This document shows, in pieces, positions 19,082-30,140 of a stretch of 35,091 nucleotides of DNA. The DNA is from Perkinsus olseni (taxonomy: Eukaryota; Perkinsozoa; Perkinsida; Perkinsidae). The notes below the pieces were generated by a model, which saw only the letters and a program-made list of their open reading frames with translations, was not told where the DNA came from and ran no database searches. The position numbers were made by a program, and so were the translations under genes. The first letter of the stretch is position 1; each line of letters begins with the position of its first letter. The stretch spans positions 1 through 35,091 of the forward strand of contig JABANP010000535.1 of NCBI GenBank assembly GCA_013115135.1, read 5' to 3'.

Positions 19082-21468
19082 TCAAGTCGTGCGCCTGAGG
19101 TTTTTAGTCAGCTCAGCAGCACGCTTTTGAGATGCTTCATCTTCAGCCCTCAGGAAGGGATTGCACAGCAGCTCGTCAGCCAACATAGACGGTACCTGAT
19201 GCAAAACAAACTTCGAATATATGGATAAAATCGCAGCTAGGATTCAAGAGCTGACTAAAAGGTGAAGTGGAAACCTCACTGGATGCTCACTGAGTGTGGC
19301 TCCAGTGAACACAAAGGCTTGTGTCTGTATCACAATAGAAAACTGCTGCAAACGAGCTCCGAGGCGCAACATGCAAAATGGTTCTCAGTCGATTGTCATG
19401 CAACAGCAGAGCTGCTTCGGTACGCATGGTGAGATCGCGTCTGAGTGATAAGGAAGTTGGCGATCACCTTTCCATCACCTCAGGTAAGTTGCCGACTGAT
19501 AGTCTAGGTGATTCGCCTAGTACGCGTGCTCTGCTTTTGTGTAACACGTGCTGCAAGCCGCTTGAGAGCGCGCGCCCATCATCAGCGCGTATGATGACTG
19601 CAAGCTTCCGTTGCGTCTCTCCAGTAGTGGGCCATGAGAGTCATTCTTGACGAGAGCCCTATCTCCTTCGAATTACCGTAGCCTCTCCTCTACGCATGTC
19701 AGTAATGACATCACTTGCCGTCTTCAAACACTCATTGGTGAGGGTCCACATAACGGGGCAAAATTTCCTGAAAGAAAAATTTTCTCCCCAAAAACCGTAT
19801 TAAACATCCGACGGTATCCAACGAAGACGTCCTCTCGCTATTGATCTACTGATCAATCGCAGTTATCAGAAAATGAGAATCCCGGTGAGGTCAGTCTCAG
19901 ATCCATCAACCTGTCGATCCGACTGATCTTCAACGACAAGCAAGCACTGGTCCTTCAACGATGAGTTGAAGAATAGGAATAAACCACCAAGACGACACAG
20001 CAGGAACTAGCTTACGCGTTCGATTGTGAATATTCATGAGCGCAGAACATAACGGTATCCTTCGGCAAGCCGCGTATCTTCTGCAAGGTCGACCAGAACT
20101 GGCCTTTGGTACCTGCGGGGCATCAATTTCGTGGCGCGCGGTAAAAGGCATCGAGTAAAAGGAATTATCACCTTCAAACATGCGGCCGCAGCCGAAGCAC
20201 AAATAGAATTATCTCCGCAAAAAGAAGGCGTTGGCCTCCCAGGGGAAGTGAGTATCCTGAGGTTGACTCTCGTAAGATACGGAACAGGTCAGGGTGCGCC
20301 CCTCCCTACCAACATGGCCTCGGGTATGGCCAGGCAGGTCGTATACCTTCACCGTTAAATCTCCAAATTTGAACTCGTCGCCTCCCTCAACCGCCTTATC
20401 CAGTCCTGGGAGAGAAGAAGAAATCTATGCGTAAGGTTATAGGTGAGAATCCTGTTCACATGCATGCCTCACAGAGGTTAACCCAGGGCGAGCATACTCA
20501 ACCACAAGATACCTCCGACTGTATACAAAACGCTGTAACTTTGAGAACTACACGAAAGAGAACTACGAAGATTCCAACTTCGGAATGTCCGCCGGTTGAA
20601 CGCCTCACGGGTGGATCGAACCCGGGTCGCACGGCCGCCAGCAGGCTCACCATCTATTTGGCCATCACGCCCGGGTCCAATGACTCTGCAATGAGTCGCC
20701 GCTTTGATCTCCTTGTTACCACCAGTGTGGTCCCAATGGTGGTGAGTGTTGAGGATAAAGTCAACACTAAAAGGAAATATATTTTCGAGCGCACCCGCGA
20801 ACTGTGAGGCTCGGAAGCCTTCAAGGTCGAACATTCGTCCGAGAATGGCCCGAGGTTAATCAGACAGATACCATAAATCGCCCGAATCTCACGTCTCGTG
20901 TGCCCTGCCACCCGGAGAAGGAGACATCAACTTGTAGCAATTCGGGAAGACGTAATATTTGCAATAGTCGAAAAGAACAGATAAAACACAAACGATTATC
21001 GAGCCGCGCTGTATGGAACTAAGACGTCGCACGTAGCAGTTCTGAAAAACCCGGGGAAATGTGGTATGAGGGAAAACACGAAAAAAACCTCTTCACCATC
21101 ACGGTTAAACTGCACTGGAATCTTTCTACCCGTCGTTGGCAAGGATCGACTTAAGATACCAATTCCATCAGATATCATCCCACCCACTCACTACCGTCCA
21201 TCATAATTCGCTTTCCAGTTCTCTCAGGAGCGGCCCGGCTTCTGGCGTGTCCACCAAACCAGTGGTTCCGGTCTAAGCAAGAACGAACAGAAATTTTCGG
21301 CGGAAACCTCGGAAATTTCCCGATATTTTTCAGATATTTTTCCAGAAAATTTCTCAAAACTCCACGAAACTAGCATGATATTACCTTGGGGCAGCGAAGA
21401 ATCCAACCATAGTTGTCCTTTAGACAGGGGTACGCGTCTAATTTCGAGGCGCGGTGACGGAATCTTCG
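19082..21468 (-). pseudogene. HAGH: Hydroxyacylglutathione hydrolase (glyoxalase II), eight exons, frame damaged
   Basis: Metallo-beta-lactamase-fold enzyme that hydrolyses S-lactoylglutathione to lactate and glutathione. Exons read right to left: 21385-21468 (RRVPLSK, DNYGW), 21195-21272 (TGLVDTPEAG), 20651-20801 ([11 protein letters not shown]), 20310-20405 (LDKAVEGGDEF, LPGHTRGHV), 20172-20256 (GDNS, FGCGRMFE), 20016-20112 (LPKDTVMFCAHEYSQSN), 19677-19767 (DVITDMRRGEAT), 19082-19195 (VPSM, NPFLRAEDEA, stop). All junctions are GT-AG in matching phase, and the metal ligands HxHxDH, PGHT, GD and HEY are all recognisable. Lesions: one extra G before DNYGW, an in-frame TGA near the end of the second exon, and in the fifth exon a missing T plus a duplicated TG (85 nt where phase needs 84). 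No initiating exon was identified upstream. I read it as a recent pseudogene; draft-sequence errors could explain the indels, less easily the TGA. Confidence 0.8.
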
Positions 21469-22572
21469 CTGAAAAAAGTACACAAAGACGATGAAAAATC
21501 ATCCCCATTCAATAAATCAATTATGCCAATCAAAACCCCTTCTAGGGCTCGATTTTTACCACGAAAATGCGGCTCCAAAATCAATTCTGAGAATTGATCC
21601 AGAGTTCTGGCCTTCAAGAAATTCTGTCGCAATATATTGCAGTTTCATCCGTGATACGTGAAATGGCGTTTTTTTCGAAGAGGGAAATCGCGCTGTAGCT
21701 CGCTCAGGTGTTCTACGCGCGTTCCGCGAAAGCAGTCTGGGGGTACTTCGAGAGTGCTTCAGTTTTGTCTCACGATCGGCGAAAATAATTAGGAAAAAAG
21801 AAATTACGGAGTTGAATTTTCGACGCTATCGAACCTGACTGGTCTTCTGAGTTTCGACGCTCAACGTTCATTCCGCGGACATCCAAGCCGATGGTTACGC
21901 GAGGAATTTACGAAATAAAAGATACTCAGAGTTTATAATTAACGATGGGGCTGATCGTTGATCGAATTTTATGTATCATCAATAACTAGTATCATTTTAT
22001 TTGAAACTTACTAGGGTCGACCTAAGATACCCCAAACCTTACCAATAGCAGCATCTCCGTATAAGAACTTTCGACCAGCAGTTTGCATCATTAATAAAAG
22101 ATTCAACTTAACTTATACTCATATCGACCCACCTTCAACCTAAGATTCCTCGGCGGTCTATCGATGTCCAACAACAGCGTCACAATCAATAATTTCGTGG
22201 CGCGTGACGTTTTTTCGACGCTAGTGCTTTCGAACAACTCTACACCGTGGCTTTGTGTATCCTCAAGTCGTCAGAAATCGATTTTCGAGAAATCACGTAC
22301 CGTTTAACGTATCGAGATGGTAGTCCTTGCCCGGAAATTTTCAGATTTTTTCGTGAATTTTCATAATTTTTCGTAAATTTTCTTTCGTATTTTCTCCGTA
22401 TATCTTGCGTTCTGCCATCAACAAAAACTAAAAATTGAGGATATGTTCGATATAACCGATCGTGAAACTAAAAATTCATTCTAGGGCCAAATTCCGCGCG
22501 TAAAAATCAATTCTAGAATCCACATTTTTTCAGAATTAATCACCGAAATTTTCAGAGATATTTACAATTTTT
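21469..22572. other. AT-rich intergenic stretch between divergent genes
   Basis: Lies between the minus-strand glyoxalase II gene and the plus-strand transporter, so it should hold both promoters. It is rich in GAAATTTTC/GAAAATTTTC words (for example 22336-22395, 22535-22560), which also fill the transporter introns. The word CGA(C/G)CTTAAGATACC and its variants recur at 21147 and 22015. No open frame with coding character was seen. Confidence 0.45.
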
Positions 22573-25455
22573 ATGATTCTCTCAACTCCCGTTGGCACTC
22601 CAGAATCCTCGGTTTCCACTCGGGCCTCTCTCGCCGAGTCACTGCTGCCCATCACCTCTAAGGAGCATCACAAAAATCCGACTGATCTCTCTGGCGTTGG
22701 ACCAGCGTAAGTTTCGGTTTTTTTTTCCGAAAATTCTCGGAAATTTTCGAAGACTTTCGGAAATTTTCATTTTTTGGTGTGAAAACCTTAGAATTTCCTT
22801 TTTCTAGTCACTCGATGGTATTGGTCGCTGAGGGAACAGAAATGGTGAAGTTGAATCGTATAGGGTGCGGCAGTCACCGGAAACATACATGACAATTTTT
22901 TCCCAGAAATTCAAGTTTTCGAAAAATTTTCGTAGAATTTTCTGAGCCGCTTAATCGCAGAATCGATCAACGCGAGAATCTTCTGCAGTTTATCATTTTT
23001 TCGTTCTCACGGAACCGTTTTTTAGATACTCGGTGATGGCAAAGACGTTGGTTGGCAGCGGTATGATGGGTATGGCCTTTGCTGCTACGCAATTCGGTGA
23101 GTTTGGGCTTGATGGAATTTTATTCTCATTAAGGAGAATTGATTGTCTCTCAATGAATTGGATGAGCTCGTTCGAAAGGTGATAGTTTTTTTGCGATTTA
23201 CGGAAAATTTGGCGTCACGATTTTTCTCGCCGTTGGACCTCATTTCTGAGAAGGGTTCGAGAAATGGTTTAAATTTCAAAAAAAATCAACCTCTTTCACC
23301 GACCCTATTTCTCATCGAATCTGGCGCGACCACTGTGAGTTCATTCGACCGTAAACTTTTTCAGAATTTTTCCCTTTTTTCAGGTGTAATTTTCGCCGCC
23401 GTTTTCTGCATCTTCGCGGGAGTTGCCAGTTGGTTCTCGCTCTACCTCATGTCTTACATCGCTCAAGGTTACGATTCGAAGACCTACGGTATGATGTCTT
23501 TCTTTAACGTCACGAGTCTGGTCAACCCTAGGATACGCTGGTAGGGCTGAATCGGTGGCTCACTTGCTCTCTTGCAATTCCTCAACGCCTTGTGGTTGAT
23601 AGAAATACACGGAGCTGGAATTCACTAGGAATATGTGTTGAACGGAGTTCGACGGTCAGGATTGGGAAGCGCCTTTTGCGTGACTTTTTTTCTGAGAGAT
23701 TTTTTTGTTCATGGAAAATTCGGACAGGCTGAAAATATCCGTGGTACCCATGAAAGTTAACATATTTTCGGCCTGGAAGTTTCTTCTGGACATTTTTTAA
23801 GAAAAATTTCTTTAGCTTTCGGAATCAGTATATTTTTTGGCCAAAAACTCATAACAAAATTCGCCAAATCGCATTCTTGAACCGAAAATTTTGGTACAGT
23901 TATCAATCGGATGATTTTTCCATTTTTGATTCGAAAACGAAAATTTATCCGTGGACAGTCTCCGCTGGAGACTATTGCCTTTTGCGATCACCTTTCGACA
24001 CATTTTTCTCAAATCCAATTTCCCGTTTCTCAGGTTGGTGGACTTATCGGTGGTTATTAAAGGCCTGGGGGCATCAGTCGGTTTTCTTCTCATCGCCGGC
24101 ACTCTATTCGCTGCGATTATCGAGGATACCCACCCTACTGGGTTGGCTCCTGAAACTCTGAAACGGCTGGTCATCGTCGCAGTTGTGGTCATACTCTCTC
24201 CTGTTATATATGCTCATCGTTTGACGACAACAAGGTGAGGAGAAGGGAAATTTACGGGAAATTTTACGATTTTTCGAAAAAAAATTTACATGGATTTTCT
24301 GTGAATCGCTATTTTTTTCTTGTCTTTCTGATTCAGAACTGTTCTTCTTCGATTTACCAGTCGGAAAATTTCCCGATTCGGAAATTGAATTTTGTGAGCG
24401 TCAGCGCGGTGACCACCGGTTTGGTTATATTCTTACCGACGATGATCCTGCCCTATATGACGTATGGTGAGGATGTTGGAGGTAATCGATCATCAGGGCG
24501 CGCGCTTTTTTGAATGGCGGTGTTGTCATTTTTCAGCGAATTTCCTGACGTCGATGCCGGTGAGTGATGTTCCGATAAAGATCGCTTACGTTGCGGCAGC
24601 GCTTTCGGTAGGTCGAAGCGCGTGTTTGGCGAAGGAAAAGATATTCTTGTGCGTGCGTTAGGGAATCTTGTTGAGTGAGGTCGTGTGATTATATTTCCGG
24701 TTGTAGAGAAGAATCTTTTTGACTTAGGTTGAGCATGCTTGTGGCAAGTAAAAAGATTCCTTTTTTTAGGTGAGCTTCTCGCTGCCGTTGACGATCCATC
24801 CGAGCCGACGAAGCGTCGAACTTTTGATTTACCACGGGAAGCCTCCGACTTGCGATAAGGCCGAGAGCAGACTCAGGTGAGTAATCGAAAGGTCCCTGGT
24901 TCGAACCCCGGTGACGGCATTTTCAGATTTATTACGACTACGGTTATGCTGCTTTGTGTGGTGCTACTCTCGTTCGTCGTTACGTCATTGGGAACGGTAT
25001 TTGAGTTTGTGGGGCTGATCTGCGGCAACCTGCTGTGCTTTGTGATGCCCAGCTACCTGTATTGCAAGGTCTTCTATTCAGACAGGCACACAATGGCGGG
25101 ATGGAAACGATGGTAATATTTGAAGCGGGAGGTCGTGGGTTCTATCCTGGCTTGGATATTCTCATTTTAATGCGCGCTGGAAAATTTTTGCTCTATTCAC
25201 GGGTTTGGCTTTATTTTTTCCGGTACCGCTTTCGTTTTTTTGTTTCGAATGAAATTAGCTACACAAATTTCTTACTTTTGTGTTTCGGTTGCCACGTTTC
25301 AAAGTTAGCGGAGGTCCCTGGTTCCATCCTTGGGAGGGGTAATTTTACTGCATTTTTCAAGGTACTGGAGCGCCTTTATGTTCGTGTGCTCCCTGCTACT
25401 CTACCCCGTCAGTCTCACTGCTATCATTTACGAAACTATCAACGGAAATAATTAA
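22573..25455 (+). CDS. Amino-acid transporter, AAAP/SLC38-like membrane protein
   Basis: Multi-spanning permease of the amino acid/auxin permease family. Exons: 22573-22706 (ATG, hydrophilic N-tail), 23026-23096 (first helix with GSGMMGMAF, the family's G.G...P motif zone), 23384-about 23497, 24034-24234 (LVDLSVVIKGLGASVGF), 24337-24466 (NFVSVSAVTT), 24537-24607, 24770-24876 (LPLTIHPSRRSVE, the family's P-x-R block), 24927-25112 (two helices), 25362-25455 (last helix, NGNN stop). Exons 1-2-3 and 5-6-7-8-9 join in phase with GT-AG borders. The 3-to-4 junction works only with a weak donor (AT|GTCTTT at about 23498) or an unseen small exon. Exons 4 and 5 are one base out of register with the obvious splice sites, so either a microexon was missed or the gene carries an indel. 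Substrate cannot be told from sequence. Introns contain tRNA-3'-half-like words (see findings). Confidence 0.82.
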
Positions 25456-25588
25456 ACTTTTATAATTTTCCAGAAAAAAAGTTGCTATTCATCCGTCGAA
25501 AAAGAGTGACAGAAAAAATTCTCACTCTCGTATTTTTCATGAAAAAATTTTGGAAATATTTATTTTGTTCTAATTTTCTCTGTTGTAG

Positions 25589-25712
25589 TCGGGGATTGTC
25601 TCCAGCCAGTCCACTGGGAGATATTCGATTCAGCGAATATTGTTTTACTATTCGCATTCGTACTGTCATCGAAGCTTCTCGGTGGAGAACGTTCTATTGG
25701 TCGTTTCATTTC
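25589..25712 (+). CDS. Possible internal exon of an unrecognised membrane protein
   Basis: Good acceptor (TTTCTCTGTTGTAG), an open frame of about 40 codons with a hydrophobic stretch NIVLLFAFVLSS followed by KLLGGERS, and a possible donor TC|GTAGAG. The composition resembles a transmembrane helix. No family recognised and no partner exon confirmed; it could also be the 3' UTR of the transporter. Confidence 0.3.
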
Positions 25713-26908
25713 GTAGAGGGCCTTTGGTTGGTTCAATGGTTGGGGGAGGGGCGAGTGAGCTGAGGTTGGGAAGAATCTGTTCTCAAGGGCAGTTGCATGG
25801 TAGCGCCTGGCTCGATCGTGCTGAGAGACGTGGCGAATGCGCCATGTACAGTAAGGGCGAGGGTTCTATCGGTATCATAGAGAGGGGGAAAGCACTGATG
25901 GCAAAAGTTGGAGAAAGTTTCGAAGGCCACTATTGTGTATTATTGGCGTGACAGCCGGCGGCCTTTGTGCTGAGAGACGTGGCGATTGTACCATGTACAG
26001 CACGATGTACAAGGAAAGCTTCAGCTGTCAGTTTTTCTTCGTTGTTGTATCGTAGGGGTATCCTGCCTGAAGTTCATAAGGTTTAGTTCTTCCTCGACGC
26101 TGGTTATGGCCTCCTCAGCGTTGAAGCAGCAGAGCCGTTCGTTGGTGCTCTTGGAGGAGTTGAAAGTAGTACTGGGGAGATGGGAATTCTCTGCATTTCC
26201 TACCGACTACCTCTTCTCTGCAATTCTGGCATTCTCTTCCTGACATGAAGGACACAGAGAAATCACTGAAGTGGGACCAGAGACGTTGGTGGAGGAATTT
26301 TCCCTAGTTGATGTGGACTGGTGAAGATAGGCGTAAAACTGCTGATTTACTTTTTCGCTCGCGATTGATATTTTTCCCGGATTTTCCGGTCGATATGGTA
26401 AGGAACTCCGTACCAATCGATTTCGTTTTTTTGTGATTATATCAAGTTGACCTCGATCAGAATCGGCAAGTTGCAGAGGGGCAGTTGTCGTCCTTACTGC
26501 AGGACTGCATGCCGACGAGACGGGTCACCGTTCGGGCTGGATCTAGGCGACAGGTGGGTCGATCTCTCAGCGCGAAAATTACTTTTTCTTACAAGTGGAT
26601 TTACGATTTGAGTTCGTGAAAGGTCTAGCAGCCAGTTAGGTCGTATTGTTGTTGTACTCCAGAATAACGAATGAGGGTTGATCGACTGGGTTAAGAGGGA
26701 AGGGAAGAGAAGGGATAATTTTGTTAGCTGCAGATAGACAGGGAAGGAAGACACGCTGGCACATCAGAATTGTGCTTCTTGCGCAGCGTTCAGCGTGAGA
26801 ACTTTTTTTGGACTGGTCGTGTTTTGCGGTCAGAAAAAACTGGAAAAATCAGCGCGGGAGTGGCAAATTTCGGGAAAATCGGGGAATTTTCTTAGTTATC
26901 TTTCCCAG

Positions 26909-27010
26909 GTACAATTTCGCCAATTTTCACCGGCGGTCGTTGGACTGATTGCGACTATGGTGTTGTATCTTGCAGCGGCCAGAAGAGGATACACGATTGG
27001 GGAGGAGTAG
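26909..27010 (+). CDS. Possible last exon of an unrecognised membrane protein
   Basis: Acceptor TTTCCCAG, then 33 codons to a TAG stop. They encode one clear hydrophobic helix (VVGLIATMVLYLAAA) and a short basic/acidic tail ending TIGEE. A membrane-protein C terminus is likely. Upstream exons between 25.7 and 26.9 kb could not be assembled with confidence; 25589-25712 may belong to it. Confidence 0.4.
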   Translation, partial: VQFRQFSPAVVGLIATMVLYLAAARRGYTIGEE

Positions 27011-27365
27011 TAGTCGCGGGTGGAATTGAACTGATACACGAAAATATTCTTCTAAAGTGTCGTTACACGGAGCAGCGCCTGGCACAGTTGGCCACGTTTT
27101 TCTACTCAAAAAGAGTCAGCTTTCTCACCAATAACAATGGCAGATGAAAACTGGCTTTAAACTGGGGATTAGCAGTACTGCGAGATTTTCCTCTGCGATA
27201 GTGATAGGTTCTCCTACGGTATATTTTTATATCATAAACTTACGGTTGAGTTATGTCGTTTTTGTGAAAATAACCACTCACGCTGATTTGCAGTGGAGAA
27301 ACGTTGAGAAATCGTCGTACTGTTATTGACCAAATCTGTTTCCGGAATTTTTCGTTTTTTTCCAG

Positions 27366-27959
27366 ATATTCAGAAACTTTGTCGTTGAAGAAACGGAACG
27401 AGCGCCTGAGCCCACTCAGTGCGACCGACCGAATGAAGCAATTGACGTTGCAAGTAAAATTTTGCAATCGCAATTTTTGTTGCCGAATCGCCGTCCTTGC
27501 AGGTTGTTTTACCGTTTTTCGTCACGCGCCCGGAAATTGCCAGGTCGTTTTTGGACTTTGTTTTCTCTGGGAGATATTCGAAGATTGGTGGGGTGGAGAA
27601 ATTTTCAGGTAAGTATTTTTGTGGCGCGCGGTCGCGGATAATTTCGGCAATTTCCCGTTACGCTGAGAAAAACGGGTGGAATGTTGCTTGCACAGTCCGA
27701 TGTGTGAGGGAAATTCCAATTGATTCTACTGGGGAGCCCTGTGGAGGTTGATGGAGAAGGACGCGCGCGACGTCGTTTCAGTCTTTGATTCCAGGGAACT
27801 TCTTTAGTGCGAGTTTGATGTTGTTTTGAATCAGGGCGTCTTGGTTCTCTGGCCCCGCTGGTCTTCAAGCTCAATTTGGCGTGTTTTTATGCTGGTGCTG
27901 GTGGTGGTAGGAGGTATCTTAGTGACCAGGTGATACGGTTTGTGCTTGCGTGGAATTAA
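27366..27959 (+). CDS. Three 3'-terminal exons of an unrecognised gene
   Basis: 27366-27453, 27503-27608 and 27835-27959 are each bounded by credible GT-AG sites (CCAG|, CAA|GTAAAA, TTGCAG|, TCAG|GTAAGT, AATCAG|). They join in phase (2-0, 0-1, 1-stop) to about 106 codons ending ...VLAWN and TAA at 27957-27959. The product contains VVLPFFVTRPEIARSF and a glycine run (AGAGGG). I do not recognise the family. The 5' part must lie upstream and is not resolved. Overlapping frames on both strands weaken the case, so this rests on splice phase and coding look only. Confidence 0.4.
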
Positions 27960-29176
27960 CTGCTGTAAAATAAGATATAAGTATGGCTATCCCTAATCTA
28001 ATATCTAGATAAAATAATAGGTATCACAATAAAGGTCTGCGGAAGGCGACTTAGGGAGTGAAGAGGGACCGCGGAGGCGTGGCTGGAATGCGGTCCCTTC
28101 AGATAGCTAATCGTTGAACTGCGCATAAAGCCAGTTCTGTCTTCGTCTCAACAATACACGTATGCCTTGTTTAATATATTTAATAGGTACTAGTTCTCCG
28201 TACCCGTACTAGGTTCACAGCTTGAAACGTACTCCGTACCGAACTTTCCTCGACCCCAGTACGGTTGCCCAGCCAACCATGGTGCTTCATTCTCATTTGC
28301 TTTCTTCCGCTCTCAAACTCGCATTTCACGTCAGAAGCCCATCCGAGCTGATAATCTCCACCGTGCGGTCTGACAGCGCGGAAATAGAGGTCTCAAGCGA
28401 ATCGGAGTCTTTTGCGGTTTTCTGAGAAGCGGAGGAACAAGACTCAATCTGCTTATTGTTTTTACGTCAGCAAACCAAAATCGTTTCAAGTCGAAGGGCA
28501 TGGCTTCGTTTCTGACCTGGATTTGACTTGAGTATCTTGAGGTTGATTCAGGTCCTCGGTATTTCTCGAGTAAGTCTTTCATCGTCAGCAGCGCCAGATG
28601 GCAGCGACGATGCAGGTATCTTTTACCCAAGCCTAGCTCTGATTACCATTGGTAGGTCGACCTCTTGTTATTCTCATGCGTGTATAATTGATGGCTTGTC
28701 CAGAAGAAGGAGTTTCACCCGTGATCTTGAAGTTCCGTTTTAGCAAAGTGGAAAACGGGACGCGAAAGGCGAAAAGTTTTTTTCGTATCGCGGGTGAAAG
28801 AAAAAAATGAGAAAATAATTCTTTTTTTTCCGACGAATAGAAATAGTTTTATCGCAGAGAAAGAATCGCCGTGAGCGATGTGAAATGCGAAACGTTTTTT
28901 CATTAGTGTTTTTCATATCGCAGGGGAAACTCCAACTTTCCAAATCATCGCGAAAAGTTGACTTGTGCTTGGCCGTGACGAGCATTCTTCGGTTGTCATC
29001 TCAGCTACGGTGGTGCTGGAGGCTTACGGCGAGTGGTGGAAGGGACGAAAATTGGGAAATGTTGATACCAGTGAGATCGGGGCGTGTTGAAAGAACGCAG
29101 CGGGTGGAGTTTATTTTGTGGCCGTTGAAGCTGGGACGTACCTTTGTCGTATGATTGATCGCGTGCGAGATTGCAC
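27960..29176. other. Region without a confident gene
   Basis: Open frames at 28222-28425 (plus), 28331-28630 (minus) and 28885-29154 (plus) show no domains. 28740-28930 is A/T-run rich with repeated TCGCGGGTGAAA / ATCGCAGGGGAAA words around TTTTTTC. I see no RNA gene. Confidence 0.4.
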
Positions 29177-29404
29177 GGATCTTTTGTAGTGAGTATCTTC
29201 TATCTCCTTCAAGGTTGGGCGTATCTTTTGTAGTGAGTATCTTCTATCTCCTTCAAGGTTGGGCGTATCTTTTGTAGTGAGTATCTTCTATCTTACTCAA
29301 GGTTGGGCGTATCTTTTGTAGTGAGTATCTTCTATCTCCTTCAAGGTTGGGCGTATCTTTTGTAGTGAGTATCTTCTATCTCCTTCAAGGTTGGGCGTAT
29401 CTTT
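29177..29404 (+). repeat. Minisatellite, five units of 44 bp
   Basis: Five consecutive 44-nt units (29177-29396), then 8 nt of a sixth. Unit contents: GTATCTTTTGTAGTGAG, then TATCTTCTATCTCCTTC, then AAGGTTGGGC. Units are identical except the third (CTTACTC for CTCCTTC) and the first two bases of the first. Near-identity means recent expansion or homogenisation. Confidence 0.95.
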
Positions 29405-29890
29405 CCATTGTTAACGTGATTAGTTCGTCGTACAGCTCAACGGCCCTCAGGTGACCCGTCCACACCAAACGAAGAATGGGAAGAATCTTTAGACGCTGGT
29501 GGAGAGTTCGACCTACAATACGATAGGTTAACCTGCCTGGTAAAAGATATCTTGTGCGTGCGTGCAGGTCAAGTATCTTTGTTAGATATGCTACTCTGAG
29601 ATGCAATCACCGGCTGCCCTCGTTTGCGGTCACATGTTCTGCTGGCGATGCGCTACTGAATGGTTGGAGGAGAGGTCGTCGAGTCTCGAAGGGTCCCGAG
29701 GATGCCCCTTATGTGCGTAACGGTTGATCGGTCCGTAATAGTGTTGTTTACGTAACGTGAGTCGTTCGAGACGTGGCTGCTGTTGTCTTTTATTCTGCTT
29801 ATGGTGGTTAACCTTCTATTCTTGCCGTCTTTCACGTAGATTTACAGTTAATCATTCGCTAATTAGTTACATCTTCCCTTGTTAATTCTA

Positions 29891-30140
29891 CTCAGTTTCA
29901 TCGTCCCTTATCGACTTTCACTCAGTTTCATCGTCCCTTATTGACTTCAACTCAGTTTCATCGTCCCTTATTGACTTCAACTCAGTTTCATCGTCCCTTA
30001 TTGACTTTTACTCAGTTTCATCGTCCCTCATTGACTTCAACTCAGTTTCATCGTCCCTTATTGACTTCAACTCAGTTTCATCGTCCCTTATTGACTTTTA
30101 CTCAGTTTCATCGTCCCTTGTTGACTTTTACTCAGCTTCA
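29891..30140 (+). repeat. Minisatellite, about eight units of 30 bp
   Basis: Eight units of TTTCATCGTCCC + TTATTGACTT(C/T)(A/T)ACTCAG plus a decayed ninth (CAGCTTCACG). The period is a multiple of three, so a 10-residue repeat appears in one frame (29941-30147), but nothing else supports translation. Confidence 0.95.

Noticed and set aside
20580..20650. tRNA gene on the minus strand in the first intron after the HHHWDH exon
   Set aside because: A GGTTCGATCC word is present, but the T-stem does not pair properly and no cloverleaf can be drawn around it.
24877..24926. tRNA gene in transporter intron 7
   Set aside because: Only a T-arm-like word is present. There is no acceptor stem, D-arm or anticodon arm, and the intron is only 50 nt.
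29177..30140. CRISPR array
   Set aside because: Units are directly abutting without unique spacers, and the context is eukaryotic; these are minisatellites.
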